Of a stretch of 64,000 nt of DNA, positions 1-14,100 are shown one piece after another. A model generated the notes under the pieces. That model made no database searches and had not been told where the DNA came from. It was given only the letters and a program-made list of their open reading frames with translations. The position numbers and the translations under genes are program-made. Positions within the stretch are counted from its first letter, which is position 1; each line of letters starts with the position of its first letter. Source of the DNA: Xiphias gladius (lineage: Eukaryota; Chordata; Actinopteri; Istiophoriformes; Xiphiidae); NCBI RefSeq assembly GCF_016859285.1, contig NC_053415.1, positions 4,227,001-4,291,000 of the forward strand, given 5' to 3'.

Positions 1-1286
1 TAATGCTAACAATGGTTATGTAGTGATAGCAAAAACTTACATATAGCACCTTTAAAGATTTTACATGTTGCATAAGCAAGAGAAAATGTCTTTCTTAATC
101 CATTGTTTAAAAAACTGCTTTTATACAGGGAATAAAAGAACGTTTATATTAAACTGCTTCCTTCTACAGTTCCTGGAATTTAGTTCCTTTGTGCCCTGTT
201 TTCTATCAGTGTGCTGTTTATTCATGTGGTCACTGTCTGTGACTGGTTTGCTGTATGATTAAGGCACTTGGGGAGTTCTGCTGTATGTTTTGGAGTGTCT
301 CTTACCTCTTTTAATTTCAGCCTGTCTGTCATGGGGCATATGAGCATGTGTTAACATCTGTGAGTCCCTCCCTTCTCATGTCCAATTCTACTTGATGTCC
401 AGTGGACCAAGACGGCGCTCATGTGCTCAGGATGTCCACCCCAGTGCTCACATACCGTTTATTCTGTAAATTTTGTTATTACAATTTTATCGGAGTTTTC
501 CTGAGGCCAACTATTGGCCTCAGGACACCCTTTGCACACCCGACTGCCCTTCTCTGTGACGGCTTTTGTGGGGTTTCTCTCTTTTTTTGTCCTCTTGGGG
601 ATTTAAACGCAGCATTTTTTGTTGTTTTTGAAACTAAACTTTAGCTGAGTAATTTTATTTGAATCTTCTGAGTTAAAACATGAGCATGGAGCCCTTCAAC
701 ATTGTAAATAGGGGCTACCTTAACAAACTTGTGTCACCCATGCTGTCATATTTTCAGTAGCTATTGTTCTGTATCACCACATTTTGACTGGTCAGCTGCT
801 AACAAGAAATAGTTGCAATCACAAAATGGTTTATCTTCACTGTTTCTTTTAGTTCAAGAACACGCCCTAAACAAAAGCTGTGTGTGTATGTGTTTGTGTA
901 TGTGAGTGTCTAGGAAATCAATCATTTGAATTGTCATAACATTGGAAACATAACCTAGACTTGTCTTTATCACTTCCACTTGTGGCACAGAGTCAAGGTG
1001 CTTTTTTCACTGCTATAAACAGATGAAGAGGCTGTCTGACATGTCCATACATTACAGGCAGCGATGGTAGTAAAACAACATCACATAGACACAACACCAT
1101 GCACAATGGCCCAAAAATATCACTTACCAACATTTCTGTTAACACTTTTCAGAGATTTCTGCTGTTACGTGGACACTCAGATCCCAAAGCGTATTAATAC
1201 TGCAACAGAGTTCTAAAATCATTTCTTTGATGAGACACAGTGGGTGGAACAACATTTCTTTTTATGATAATAAAGCAACAACCTAC
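1..1286. other. gpr39 intron 1 (part); no gene seen
   Basis: This AT-rich stretch lies downstream of the gpr39 exon 1 splice donor on the minus strand, so it belongs to the gpr39 intron. I looked on the minus strand for the second gpr39 exon (transmembrane segments 6-7 with an NPxxY-type motif) and did not find it. The open frames here (for example 402-644 on the plus strand) resemble no protein I know. Confidence 0.6.
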
Positions 1287-2070
1287 CAAGAAAAATGATG
1301 GTCTGCTTCCTGGCCATCTTGACCTTGGAACTTCCATGTTTAGGTGGTCTTTGGGTTACATTTATGCCTCCATCCAAGGAACCCAAAGGTTTCTGCAGGA
1401 CCAGGATCATAGCATGACACATGAAGGCCACGCAGATCAACACGATCATGTACACGATGAAAGCCACAAAGATGCTGACCCTGTACATCACCCAGCGCTC
1501 CCTCAGATTGGTGCAGAAAGTCAAATTTTGGACAGGTGTATCTGCTAGGAACGGAATGTGGCCCTGCGTTCCTGTGGCAACCAGCAATGGCAGGGCCACA
1601 AGCACAGACACTAGCCAGGCAAAGGCAATGAGGGCAGAGGTACGTTTCCCACCCAAGGCTTTGAAGCGAAATGGGTGGCAGATAGCCACATAGCGCTCAA
1701 AGCTAAGCGTGGCTACATTGAGGATGGTAGCATAGCTGCAAGCCTCAAACAAGAAGTTGTAGATCTTACAGTAAGCGTTGCCTGATGCGGATGTGAATGG
1801 GAACCAGATGGCACTGTAGAGCTCAACTGGCATGCCGATGAAGAGAACCAACAAGTCAGAGCACGCCAGGCTAACCATGTGGCCTGTCACATTCTTCTGC
1901 AGGTAGCCATTTTGCTTCAGCACTTGTGTCACTCTGATAGTGATGGAATTACCCACAATACCTGTCACCAGGATGAGGCTATAAAAGACCGTGAGTACGA
2001 TTTTGACAGGATAGTTGGGTTCAAGTTCACTCCAGTCTTTCTCATCTGGGTTCTCCATTTCCTCACTCAT
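1287..2070 (-). CDS. gpr39: GPR39-like G protein-coupled receptor, exon 1 only (partial)
   Basis: Plasma-membrane class A receptor of the ghrelin/neurotensin group; the mammalian protein is a zinc-sensing receptor. The exon gives about 261 residues: a 23-residue N-terminus, then TM1 to TM5 and the third cytoplasmic loop. Family marks are GNS in TM1, LACSDLLV in TM2, the FERYVAICHP (DRY-type) motif after TM3, and the block ARKQTIIFL just before the splice. The minus-strand donor GTAGGT starts at 1286, matching the place where mammalian GPR39 is split by a very large intron; TM6-TM7 are outside the window. The frame is open upstream to 2160, but that first codon is GTG, so the ATG at 2070 is the likely start. 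The N-terminus has no histidine or cysteine, unlike human GPR39. Identification rests on strong similarity over TM1-TM5. Confidence 0.9.
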
Positions 2071-2160
2071 GGTTAGAGTGGTAAGCTCAGATTTTCCAGG
2101 TATTGATTTGTCCCTTAGCTTATCAGCTGTGGTGAGCGCAGTCGCTGTGATCAGAGCCAC

Positions 2161-4440
2161 GATCCAGAGGTGAGCAATCTTCCGATAAAACAGTATATAC
2201 TGAAGACTGAAGACTACAGTGGGTGTATTATTTCATGAAATTCCACAGCAGAAAACATGAGGACTCATCTGTACTTTCTATTTTGTTCTAAATAGTCAGT
2301 GTCTTAACCTTGAAGTCCAGTGTGTGGCCCCAAGCCTAGTCGATCTCCTCTCATTTTGGATGATCATCTGGGATCCCCAAGAGTCCTCACAGATCCTAGT
2401 CCAGAGTCGGGTGGTTTCACCTCAGTCTGAGCAAAGTATTAGCCAACATGCAACTCCCACAAATTTCCTCCTCCCTCTTATGAGGGCAGGGCAGTTAAAC
2501 ATTAAACACTATCACAAGCAGCATGAGTGCTGAGGCCTGGCTTCACTTCTTATCATCAAGACTAATGTGCCTCCCTTTCACAGAAACATTTTGTTTAACT
2601 TTAAGTTACAGTCGGGATTAGAGATGTGGTTAAAAGCTGCTACAAATTGCAAATATATAATAAGAAAAACAGGATAAACACTGCTGATTTTGACCAAATA
2701 AATCAAGCTGAATGAGATTTAAAAGCTATTGGTTTTGATGAGGTAAAAACGGAGATATGACATACTCAGTGGACCTGAAAATGATACTAAGGTTAAACAT
2801 GGCTGAGAATGTGTGCTAGAGAAATTAAAACAATAGACAATAACCATGTAGGAAGACACAGAAGGCAAGCAAGAACAAGGTAGCGTTTTGATTAAAATAG
2901 AGAAACAAGCAGGGAAGTTGAAAAGTTCAAACAGAAACAAGACTGAAATAAGCCAGGCATGGATGGATTGGTGAGGTGAACATATTTTCCATTGGGTTCA
3001 CACCACCAGTCCAGCTATATCTACCACATTTGCGTGGTAGATAAAATTATACTCTTGAGCTAGACTGGTTTCACTGTATTTTAAAGATAACGAATGATTA
3101 ATGTTGTCTCTTTTCTACTTTAAACACTGAGAAGATGTTTAAAGTAGAAATAGAAAAATGACTGCATGAATCCTAAAACCAGCTGTCACCCTTAGAAAAG
3201 AGAACCTTTTCCCCAGACTTCACCAGTCACATAGCTGCCTCTGCTGTAGAAGACAAAGATGAAATTATATAGAAAGGTTGAACATGATTAGATAAAAGCC
3301 TTGAGTGCCCTCCAACTGTAATTGAATATTGTAAGATACTGTCAATTAAACCTTGATGCGCTGCACATCATCACATTGTTAGCCAAATGTTAACTGTCAA
3401 AAGTGAAGAAAGTAAAATCAGGGTTGATTGTTCACTAGGATACTGAAGCCTCTTAATTTATGTCTCATAAGTCTCATTTGAATTATCTGCTATTGTGTTC
3501 AGATGCCTGTGAGTAATTACATAGCATAAAACAATGCATTTGTTGTATCTTAGTGATTAGATATATCTCATTTGTAAGAGACTACATGAACTTTCTTTGT
3601 GACTTTGAGAAAAACACATTACAGACAGTTTTGTACTGTGTCTAGTGAGCTAGAAATTATCAACAGCAAATGGATGTTAAAGGAAATAAGCCAACATATA
3701 ATGACTGGCAAACATGAGAAGGGCTTAATGAAAGCCTAATAATTTACATTACAAAACCATGTATTGGGGCAACAAGGATGACTTTTAGCCTATGTAGACA
3801 AACTCAGTGATCCTGAAAATGATACTCAGTATGAAGAGCTAGTCGTCGTATTTCAGTACAGTATGAAAAAGCAAAATAATGAAAGGATGTCAAGGAAAAA
3901 GCCAATACACTTGAGTATCCACTTGACACTTAAAAGCTCAAAAGGGACACACTCTAGGTCTACTTGAAATGCCTCAGGTAAAATGTACTCTACTCTGTAA
4001 GACATAAAATGTCTACTGCTTTGTGTAACAGGAGGTTAGAGTAAACATTTATGGGCCTTGTCTGTGTCCAACTTTTATGATGTACATGGTTGCAAGTCAT
4101 GCTCTAGTGTTCTACAATTTAGACTTACACTATTTGGCCTCTATTATCTAAGTTCAAAGCCATCATGCAGCACTAAATGCTTAAAGGAACGTAAAAGTTA
4201 TCTTGAGCAGACTCATAAATGTTTTCATACATTATGAAAGCAAATATTTTGCACATCAAAAAAATCTCTAAATGAAATGCAGGTATGTTTTCATGACTCA
4301 GGCAAAAACATGATAAACAGCATTGAAGAGGTGAATGTGTGAACAAAGCCTCGAATCCACGAGAGTATCTTTTTAGCGCAGTCTATAATTGGATATCATT
4401 ACGAGCTTTTCTTTATGTGTATATTTTGTTCATTTTTTAA
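2161..4440. other. Intergenic, no gene recognised
   Basis: The sequence upstream of gpr39 exon 1 should contain its promoter and possibly non-coding leader exons, but I see no clear CpG-rich promoter or splice donor to mark them. The remaining open frames are short and look random. Confidence 0.5.
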
Positions 4441-4454
4441 GCTTTTTTTGCGAG

Positions 4455-4860
4455 CAGATTTAGGCTGTGCTTAGGCACAGCAGTGCTCTGAGCTAAATGC
4501 TAACATCAGCATGCTAACATCCTCACAATAACAATGCTAAGATGCTGATACTTAGCAGTTCAGCATCTTAGAATAGCGTGTTGACATGCTAACATTAGCT
4601 AATTAGCACTAAGGATAAAGTAGAGCTGACACTGATGAGAATGTCATTAGTTTTGTTTTGCAGGTATTTGTTCATCAACCAAAGAATTGAGCTGAATAAA
4701 AAATTTAAAATGGTGCTAGATGAGAAGTTCAGAATTTCGGTCTAGTAGATGCTGAGATCTTTGACTGGATACATAAAAAATCAAACTATTTCAGTCTGGA
4801 CCAAAGTAGTGGACCAGCCAACTAACAAGACATTTCCATTAGACGACCCATGCTGTTAAA
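4455..4860. repeat. Teleost interspersed repeat with GCTAACAT motifs
   Basis: The block is built from tandem variants of 'atgctaacat' and 'ttagcatgctaac', followed by a conserved stretch with 'tgtcattagttttg' and ending near 'cagtctggaccaaagtagtg'. I recognise this as an abundant fish non-autonomous repeat. The related tail ('ggcaatccatccaatagttg') occurs separately at 47310-47590. It has no coding capacity. Exact ends are uncertain. Confidence 0.55.
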
Positions 4861-6482
4861 AAAATGGTGCTGCCTGCCACAACCACATCAACAACTCTGT
4901 AAAACGCAGCTGCATCATGGTCTAATAATCCCCCCAGTTAGCCCTCACTTAAACAGCCAATACTGTGCTGGCTAAATAACAAAATAGCTTGACCTGATGG
5001 TGGCTAGCACCAAGCACGGATCTACACAACGGATGTGTTCATGACTACGTGGTCAGTAGATGATCGCAAATGCATGCAAATCAGGTTGAAGAAGAAATGC
5101 TGTTGTTCTGACACATCTTAACATTAACAATGTCTTCTGTAGAAATAAATAATTTAAAGCAGAGATTTAAAACAATATGTTTTAATAGTGCAGTGTAAGT
5201 ATGGAAACAGTCTTGCAAAATAATAGGATTATTGAAGAGCTTAGGCTGATAAAAGGAGAGTTGCTATCACAGTCTTTTTCTGGGCCTTAATAATAATAAT
5301 AAAATAATAAAAACAAGACAAAGAACCTGAGAAAAAAAAATCTTATCCATGATTCCACAAGCACCACTGATAAAAGATGAAAAAATAATTTTCTTTTGAA
5401 GTCTATGCAGACATGAGAAATATCACCACCTATAAACGAATGGGTAGGGTAGGGAGGGTAGAACTGATTGGCAAAAACACAGCAAGTGCAATAATGAACA
5501 TAAATGAAACCGTCCAGTCAGTGATGAGTGCAATAAAAACATTCCATAAAGATGTACACACATCTGGCATTTAACAGGATGAGTGGAATAAAGTTTAAAT
5601 TTCACCTTCAACTGCCATTATCCTTATTACATGACAGACACTGAGGCTGCTAAAATATATGCTTTTTTCTCATCACATGAAATCAAAAACAGTAAATGCA
5701 GTAAATCATTTTCATTTACAAAAAAATAGATCACCTACAACAGTCCCATTGATGTGATATAATCTCAGTTGCAACTAAAAGAGAATTTGGCTGTGATGCA
5801 AACTCTTCCTCTGGAAGTCATCATTTACAATAATATATCAAATATAAACTGATAGATAATCTCAGAAGATAAATCTGTAGTGTTCATCTGAGGTTCACAA
5901 ACAAACAACAATACTCTGCTAATGTTTCACTGTGTACAGTATTTACATCCATCTGAAAAGGAAACTGCTCATTCAAGCAGACAACCGTTATTATTTAGCT
6001 TATAGCGGAAGGCTTACTGTCAAACGCAAAGTTTATGTCTCTCTATCCCTGTTTGTCTTCAGGTTCCAGCACTGTCAGGGGAACGAGAGAAAACAATAAA
6101 GCTGGTGGTCTGTAGGATGTCACGAGGATGTAATGCTTTCTTGTTCAGCTGAGTGTGATTTCATTTTTTCTTCTTCCAGCATCAGACTAACAAAGTTTTC
6201 CTCAATAGAAGAAAATTAAGATTAGTCTCAGACTGAAAAATAGCCAATATATTAAAAAATATTTTTTTTGCTGAGAGATGAAAATTTGTCAAATCCTATC
6301 AGGACAGTGTTAGTATCACTTGGAGGTCCGAAATATGTGAAAAATTTCTTGTAACACATGCATAGGCTACTCTGAAAATTTTTTTTCATTACCCAGGCTG
6401 CTGAGGCTGGGTAATGTGAACTCATCACTACTGTATTTCTAATTATATCTGATTACTGGTCATGAAAGGAATGCAGGCAGTA

Positions 6483-7876
6483 CATAAGTATTTGGACAAT
6501 GACATTTTTTTTTTTTTTTTTGTTCTTCAGGTTCTGAGCTTCAGTTCATTCAATTTTAAATAAAATAATGGATACTACATTAAAGTGCCAAGTGTGACCT
6601 ATAATTTGAGTAGATTGACATCAAAATACAAAGGACTGTGTGGGAGATAGAGCCCTATAAACACAGCATCTAAATTTTAGAGGTTTAACAGTAATTAGAC
6701 ACTTGGTTACTAAAGCTGTGAAATGTTTCTTGGGCAGCTTTGTGTTGTTTCAATGTTAGTTCATGCACTACAAACACTCACATGGCTCAGAGTTGACTGA
6801 GAGTTGAGAGTTGCCATTTAGATTGAGCTGAAGTTGTCTGTCAGTATGAGGAGTGAAGAGGTGAACATGCAAGTGAAGATGATAATGATGAGTCTCAGAA
6901 AAAGCAAAAATCTACCAGAGAGATATCAAAAGTAGTTGGTTTGCCAAAATCAGCAGTTGGGTACTTTCTAAAAAAGCAGATCTGTACAGGAAAATTTGAA
7001 AGTAGTAAACAAGCTGGTAGACCAAGGAGCACAACTCTTGTGGATGATCCCTTTTTTGACTGCACAGCAAGTCAAGAACACGCATTTCCTTGTAAACAAT
7101 CATGAGAAGACTTGATGACCAGAACCTCAGAGGATTCACCACAAGATACAAACCCCTGGTAAACCTCAAAAACCAGGCTGCAGTTCACAAAAACACACAA
7201 AGGAAATGGGTAGAGTTCCTGAACAAAGTTCTATGGGCTGATGAAACAAAAATCAACCAGGAGCATTCTGTGAGCTCAGATTCGGTCAAATGCATCAAAA
7301 CTCATTGGACGACATTTCATCCTACAGCGATCCTAAACATACGGCCAAAGCAACCACAGAGCTTTTTCAGGGTGAAGAGGTGGAATATCTTCGACTCCCC
7401 GAGTCAGTCACCTGATCTCAGCCTGACTGAGTAGCAGTCCACTTGATGAAGACCAGACTAAAGGCAGAGAGACCCCATGACAACAGCAAGAGCTGATGGA
7501 GGCTGCAGTGAAGCTCTGGGAGAGCATCACTAGGGAAGATACAAAGTGTCTTCTGATGTCTGTGGGTCAGTTTTCAACCAGTCATTGACTGTAAAGGATT
7601 TTCCACCAAAATATGAAATATGATGATTTTGTTTGACTTCAAAAGTGTATCTATCCAGCTACTTTTGAACCCCTACAATTTGGACACTGTGTGATAAAAA
7701 GGCTCTATCTCCCACACAATTCTTTCTATAATGATGTAAACCCACCCAGATTAAAGCTGAGACTTGGCACTTAAATGTAGTATCTGTTGTTTTATATCAA
7801 ATTGAATGTGTTGAAGCTCAGAGCCAGAAGGACAAAAAAAAAAAAAAAAAAATGTGTCACTGTCCTAATACTTATG
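6483..7876 (+). mobile_element. Tc1/mariner-like transposon, decayed, with long inverted terminal repeats
   Basis: The element is about 1394 bp, bounded by TA dinucleotides (6481-6482 and 7877-7878), the Tc1 target-site duplication. Its ends match as inverted repeats for about 200 bp: CATAAGTATTTGGACAATG on the left against CATAAGTATTAGGACAGTG read inward from the right. Both are followed by a T-run, a 'tctgagcttca' block and a 'gtgtgggagatagagcc' block. Inside are transposase remnants: a helix-turn-helix region with a GRPR motif (about 6860-7050), then a stretch with RRLDDQNL and LWADETK (about 7102-7260), the latter containing the first catalytic Asp. Stops, frameshifts and lost segments make it non-autonomous, since intact Tc1 transposases are about 340 residues. 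Confidence 0.85.
7102..7434 (+). pseudogene. Tc1 transposase remnant
   Basis: This is the longest surviving frame of the transposase inside the element at 6483-7876. It starts in the linker/second helix-turn-helix region and reaches the catalytic LWADETK segment. It then loses homology, so the later catalytic residues are missing or out of frame. It cannot encode an active enzyme. Confidence 0.75.
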
Positions 7877-7879
7877 TAC

Positions 7880-8620
7880 TTGTGCTTTGTGCTTTGACTG
7901 GTCATATGAAAAGCATCACATGGCTGATTTGAATAGCAAGAATCCCAGATAGTCCCTAGAAATCTGCATGGCAGAGAAGTTGACGCTCCAAACTACACTA
8001 ACTTCTACAGATCCAGGTGTTGAAATTAGAAACAGTGCTGCAGTAAAGTATATAATTCAAGGAGGTGCTTCACTACTATGCTGCCTTGGTGATACTAAAA
8101 CCGTCGGGAAATACTAGGTTAGCTCTCTGAGGGTGCAAATGGCCATACATGAAAATACATTGTGTCTGCTCCACACATACACTTCCAAGCAGCAAGGTTT
8201 AAAAAAAAAAAAAAAGGCCTACAGACAAACATAACAATGTCCAGTACAGAACATTGTCGTGACTAAAATAGTGATGGGAACTCTTTTCCCCTGATTTGAG
8301 AAGTTCAACATGTACCGTTTCATTTGCTCACATGACACTATAGTAATCACTGATAATGTCCAGCACCTTGAGAAGCATAAAGTTTCTTTTAACACAGCAA
8401 CTTTCAAAAGAGTGAAATCTGAATCTCGATCTGACTGACATGTGAAAATAAAAAGGAGCCTGTAGAAATGGCTGGGTCATCTCAACGCTGTAGAAAATAA
8501 ATAGTTTTAATAGGAGGCACTGGGGTAGTTCAATGTCTCTGAAAGCTTCCAGATTGTCAGCTCAGCGAGATCCACATTCACCACCTTGGGAGATAAAAAA
8601 AATACATAAAAATCATATCC
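7880..8620. other. Intergenic, no gene recognised
   Basis: AT-rich DNA between the Tc1-like element and the microsatellite block. I see no coding or RNA gene signal. Confidence 0.5.
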
Positions 8621-9235
<615 letters not shown>

Positions 9236-9260
9236 ATATGTATTTTTCCTATTTTTTTCT

Positions 9261-9266
9261 TTTATT
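9261..9266 (-). other. Candidate slc35f5 polyadenylation signal
   Basis: AATAAA on the minus strand, about 173 bases beyond the slc35f5 stop codon, is the first canonical signal downstream. It would give a short 3' UTR ending just before the microsatellite block. Confidence 0.5.
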
Positions 9267-9438
9267 AATTTAAGTTTGAGATTTTTCATGTTTCTTCTAA
9301 TGCTACGTTTTAACTAACCCGCCTGATTTATGTGTCTTTATATTGTCACAAACACCAAGATTACAAACACAAACAACAGCACACATGTCAAGGTCAGGAA
9401 ATTCTTAGTGATCATTTACATTGTGTTTTTCTGTTGGA

Positions 9439-11130
9439 TCACGAACAGAAGTTTCCTTCGTTTGGGGAGACAGTGTGTAGAGGAATAAGGCTTTCACACT
9501 GCTCGCTGTCTTCCGGCAGTCTGTAAACGGAGGGAAAGGGATGTCAATCATTATCACAGTCATCATCTTTACAACTATCATTATTATAATAATCCCTCAC
9601 CAAATGGGGGGGCATTCAAAGCAGAATAGATAGTGTAATTGCCAGAGAGGTTAGTCAGTAAAGTATGCGCATATGATTACAGACTTAACTTAGTGAGGCT
9701 GAGCTACAAATAGAGTCTGTTGTCTTTGTGAGAATCAAAAGAAAAGACTTTAAATATGTTTCAGAGTTAAAGGAAAATTAATTTTTAATCGGCCATACAC
9801 CACAATACAATGAAACAACAACTCACTTTATATTTTAAACTTTAAAAGCTTTAACTTTTAAACGATTGGACTGAACACTGTTTTCTTAGAATGTTCACAT
9901 TAAGTCACAACCTCACTTCCAGCACAGACTTGAGTGGAAATTGACTAGTTAAACATGGTCCCTGGGGTGTGTGTGTGTGTGTACAGAAATATCCCCCATT
10001 TGCTTTTAACAAATGGAACTCATGATAGCAACATTTTGACCCCTTAAGCATGCGTGTCTGTTTACACTCTTTTTGCAGTTGCGTCACAAATGCCATAGTA
10101 ACCACATTTGACGCTACTGAGGCAGTCCAATGGGAAATGACTGTACACAAATAATGGTTCAATGTCACTAATAACAAGTCTAGAAAAAGAAAGACATCTG
10201 GAAATGGGTGTTGTGTGGATATGGTAATGCGATTAATCCGATAAGATAGATTGGCCTCAAAGTCATAGAGTAGTAATTGTAGTACAGGAAACTTGTTTTG
10301 TCCCTAAACCAAAGTGGCTGTATTTACTACTACTGGTTACGCATGTCTGACATGAGTAAAATCAAGTTCACTTTTATAGCTTTATATAATATTAGGCCAA
10401 TAATAATCAGACACATCATGAAAATGAAATTGCAGAGACTTGAAACTTGCTGGTGATAAATACATTCGATATAGCCCTCATCATGTTTATGTTTTGTGAA
10501 GGTTATGTTGTAACCTTTTAAGGAAGTTTTAACCAAGGACTGAAATCCTCATGCAAAATGCTACTATTTTAGTGAGGGAAATTTTTCCAATTTTCTCCCA
10601 ATTTGGGATGATAATTTCCGACACAGGATACTCTTGTCAAAGCTAAACTCTTATTATTGGCCTAAAGAGGTTGTGGGTGGTTGGAAGAACCATTAAGAAC
10701 ATTTTTGAGATGACTGAAATAAAAGGAAATACTTGGTCTTAACTGTGAGGTCAATCTAAAAGGACCCTGGATGTCCATTGGCTGTAGCTGTACTACTTTA
10801 CAGTTGCACCATGGCTTGTCACAGCTCCAATGATATGGAAGCATTTCAGAAGAAGAGCATCAAGCAGTCTGTTTTTCAGCAGCCACATTTCCAAGATTGT
10901 TTCGAGGTGTTACAAGCATACTGAATACATTGTTTGGAGCTCATTCAGGTGTAGTAACAGATATTTTGTGGCTGTACTTTACTCAGTTTAATGATTGTAC
11001 TACTGCACACTGCAGGAATGGTTACAGATAGTTGTACATTTCCATCCAGTGTTTAAAATAGAGTATTTATTATTATTATTGCTGTTGTTCCTGTTGAGGC
11101 TGTTGTTATTAAAATGCTTCTATAGTTATA

Positions 11131-11194
<64 letters not shown>

Positions 11195-14100
11195 CAACAA
11201 CAAGAGTGTAGTAGAGTACATAACCTCATTAAGTTGAGTTTCAAAACCAAAACACTGCTTACCATTTAAGAAGCATCCATGTTTGCTTATTTTTTCCATC
11301 CACTCAGTTTGATTTTCTTTGGCAGTTTAGGTGATGAATGCAATTGTTTCTGGCTACTGAGCTGAATCTAAGTTGTATCAGTGTCCTTGAATCAACCAAA
11401 AGTCAGCGGTTTCAGACTAGTTCCTGCTCACAATAGCATTACCATGCAACAATAATGTAACTTTGCCAAAAAGAATACGTGTTGCAGTGTTACCTCTAAT
11501 GGATTACCTATCCCAAGTAAGTGTCAAGTCTCTGCAGGCTGTTTTTCATAATGCCTAGAAAATGTGCTGGTACAAATGGCTGCTTTAAAATGGTCCATGG
11601 TATATGTAATTCGCAGCTATGGGGCATATGTATGTTAGCTAGCACATTGATATATCTGGTTAACACATTCAGTTGCTTAGCCACTTTCTGAGCTTCCACA
11701 GGATATTAATGTCACATGAAAGCCCAGTGGAGAACCAGGGTGTACCTCTGAATGCGATGTTTCCTGCAAATAAAGGCGTATACTCTCCTCAGCCCCACTA
11801 GGACAGGGTCCCAGTTGTTGTAGTGGCATAAAAGCGTAGCGATGAAGAAGGAGAGGAAGACAGGGACTGCCCCGGCAAAAAACAGCCACGAGAAACGTAC
11901 CTGTCCACACACACAGAAGAAAGCAAGTAGTTACAACTACTGTCATGACTGGACTTCCGTTTTTTATATTAATTTATAACCATTTGTTTAAATTTCACAA
12001 GTTTTTTGACCGGTAACCTAATAAACAAATACGTACATCACAACATTAAATTGAGTCAATCATTTCCCGGTAAAGCAATATGACAAATACAGTACACATG
12101 TAACCTCTATAAAGATATACTCCCTGGTTTTGCTTCAGTGAAAAAATATCCCCCCCACCAAATCCCCACATTTCCCGATTGTTGACGTTTGTAAACTCAA
12201 CTGTGAACTGTGTTGAGTTTAAAGAGAATAGTTTACCTTGACAAAATTAAGATTATGCTAAATCAAAACCATAACAATACCACTTTTGGCACATTATACA
12301 TTTGAGGACTAATCCATTTTGTTGAAGTTGTTCCTTCCAATTAAAATTATTTTATCAATTGAGAAATTATCATTTATTAAGAAAAATGACCAAGAAAGAG
12401 AATGGAAAATAGAGAAATACACAACATTGAAATGGGACAGACATGACTTATATTGACTTGCAACCAATCATCAGTTTAATTTAACTAAAATAGAATAACA
12501 CTGTGCAGATTAGATGAAACAAATGACAATTTGGCTAAAACTGACATTTAATTTATTAAAATTTCAAGAAAAAGGCTTAAACAAACTAATACTGCTTCCC
12601 AAATTGTCCACACTTTTCATTTTGCAATCTGCGTTGACTTACTATCCGCTAATTGGAGTCTTGCCGATGCCAAACAAACATTATCTTGACTCTGATTTGA
12701 AACTCCGACTCTGTTTGTTAAGTACCTGCTGGGGGACGCTTACCTTCTGCATACAAATATCTGCCATAATAGAGAGTGGGATAGTGAGGCTCAATGCCAG
12801 AGTTCCAATTAGAGATGATGTGAGGAAGCAGCCCCTGTGGACAGAAAGCAACATTCCCAGTCAGAAATGAAACATTTTTGAAACAATGTACATTATTCAA
12901 ACCAAAGTTCTCTTATATTAATTCAATTTAATTTATCAGCATGGTATCTAAATGGAAACTCAATTGAAGGTATCAAAATGATATAAAATGATATAAAATG
13001 TAAATTGTGATGATTTGTTGCCAAAACCTGCATAAATTATGGATCATGTGCTCACCAGAGCCAAAGGAATTCAGAGAGTACGGTTCCGATGAGGCCATTA
13101 ATGAGGATGTAAGTCCACACTAGCTGGCTGGGAAGTTCAAAGGCCTCGAAGCCCGTGTAGTGAAGTAGGAGGAAACCCGGCCACAGAAGCAGCAGGTTAA
13201 ACAGACCCACAAACCCTGAGAGACACACAGTAGCCCAATGTAGGTAGCTCTAAAGACAACCTGTCGGCCATAGAAGCTACAAGTTCATGGAATAAAAAGT
13301 TTTACAAGGGTCTCAATTTTCTACTAACCAACTGTTTTAATATGTGGATAAGCTGCAGACATTGCTAAGAATACTGTCAGTGACTGAAATATCTATAACA
13401 ACTGGTACACATTTTAACTAGAATTACCGCCTCACGGTTCTATGCCTCCGCCAGCCAGTTAAGTTGCAGTTCACATCCATGTCTGTCCAGACTCATATAC
13501 CGGTAATATATGTAGTGACGGAAAAAAACATATAAACTGTGTTTTTTGATTTATGTAGGGATATATAATTAAAACTGATTTGACTTGACTTTCTTTAGCT
13601 TTGTTGTTCTTGTTTTTCTTGGTCTTCTGTATTAGTCTGTAAATTCCCTGAGAGACAAAAAGTCAGATTCCTTGTATGTGTTCACATGCTTGGCCAATAA
13701 AGCTGATTCTGATGTTTTCTGGTCAGAAGTCTGGTGGTGTGGCATTAGCCAGAACATGTTTTGCAAGGTCACAGTAACCTTGACCGTTGACCTTTGACCA
13801 TCAGAAATCTAATCAGTTCATCCTTGAGTCCAAGTGAACGGTTGTGGCAAATTTGAAGAAATTCCCTCAATGTGTTCCTGAGATATTGCGTTCATGAGCA
13901 TGGAATGGATGGACGTATTCACAGACATACAGACAGATGTATGTATGTACAGACGGATGGACTCAAGGATGAACTCGTTAGAATTTGGCGGTAAAAGGTC
14001 AAAGGTACCACCAGTACAGACGTATATATAAATGTTGCACCAACGAACAGAATGCCTCCGGCCACAGCTGTCGCTGGCGTAGAGGCATAAAAATACTGGC

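Noticed and set aside
402-644. 80-codon plus-strand frame
   Set aside because: No recognisable domain, no splice context and no matching neighbour; likely chance.
2071-2160. 30-codon N-terminal extension of gpr39
   Set aside because: The frame is open but its first codon is GTG. The first ATG is at 2070, which gives an N-terminus of normal size.
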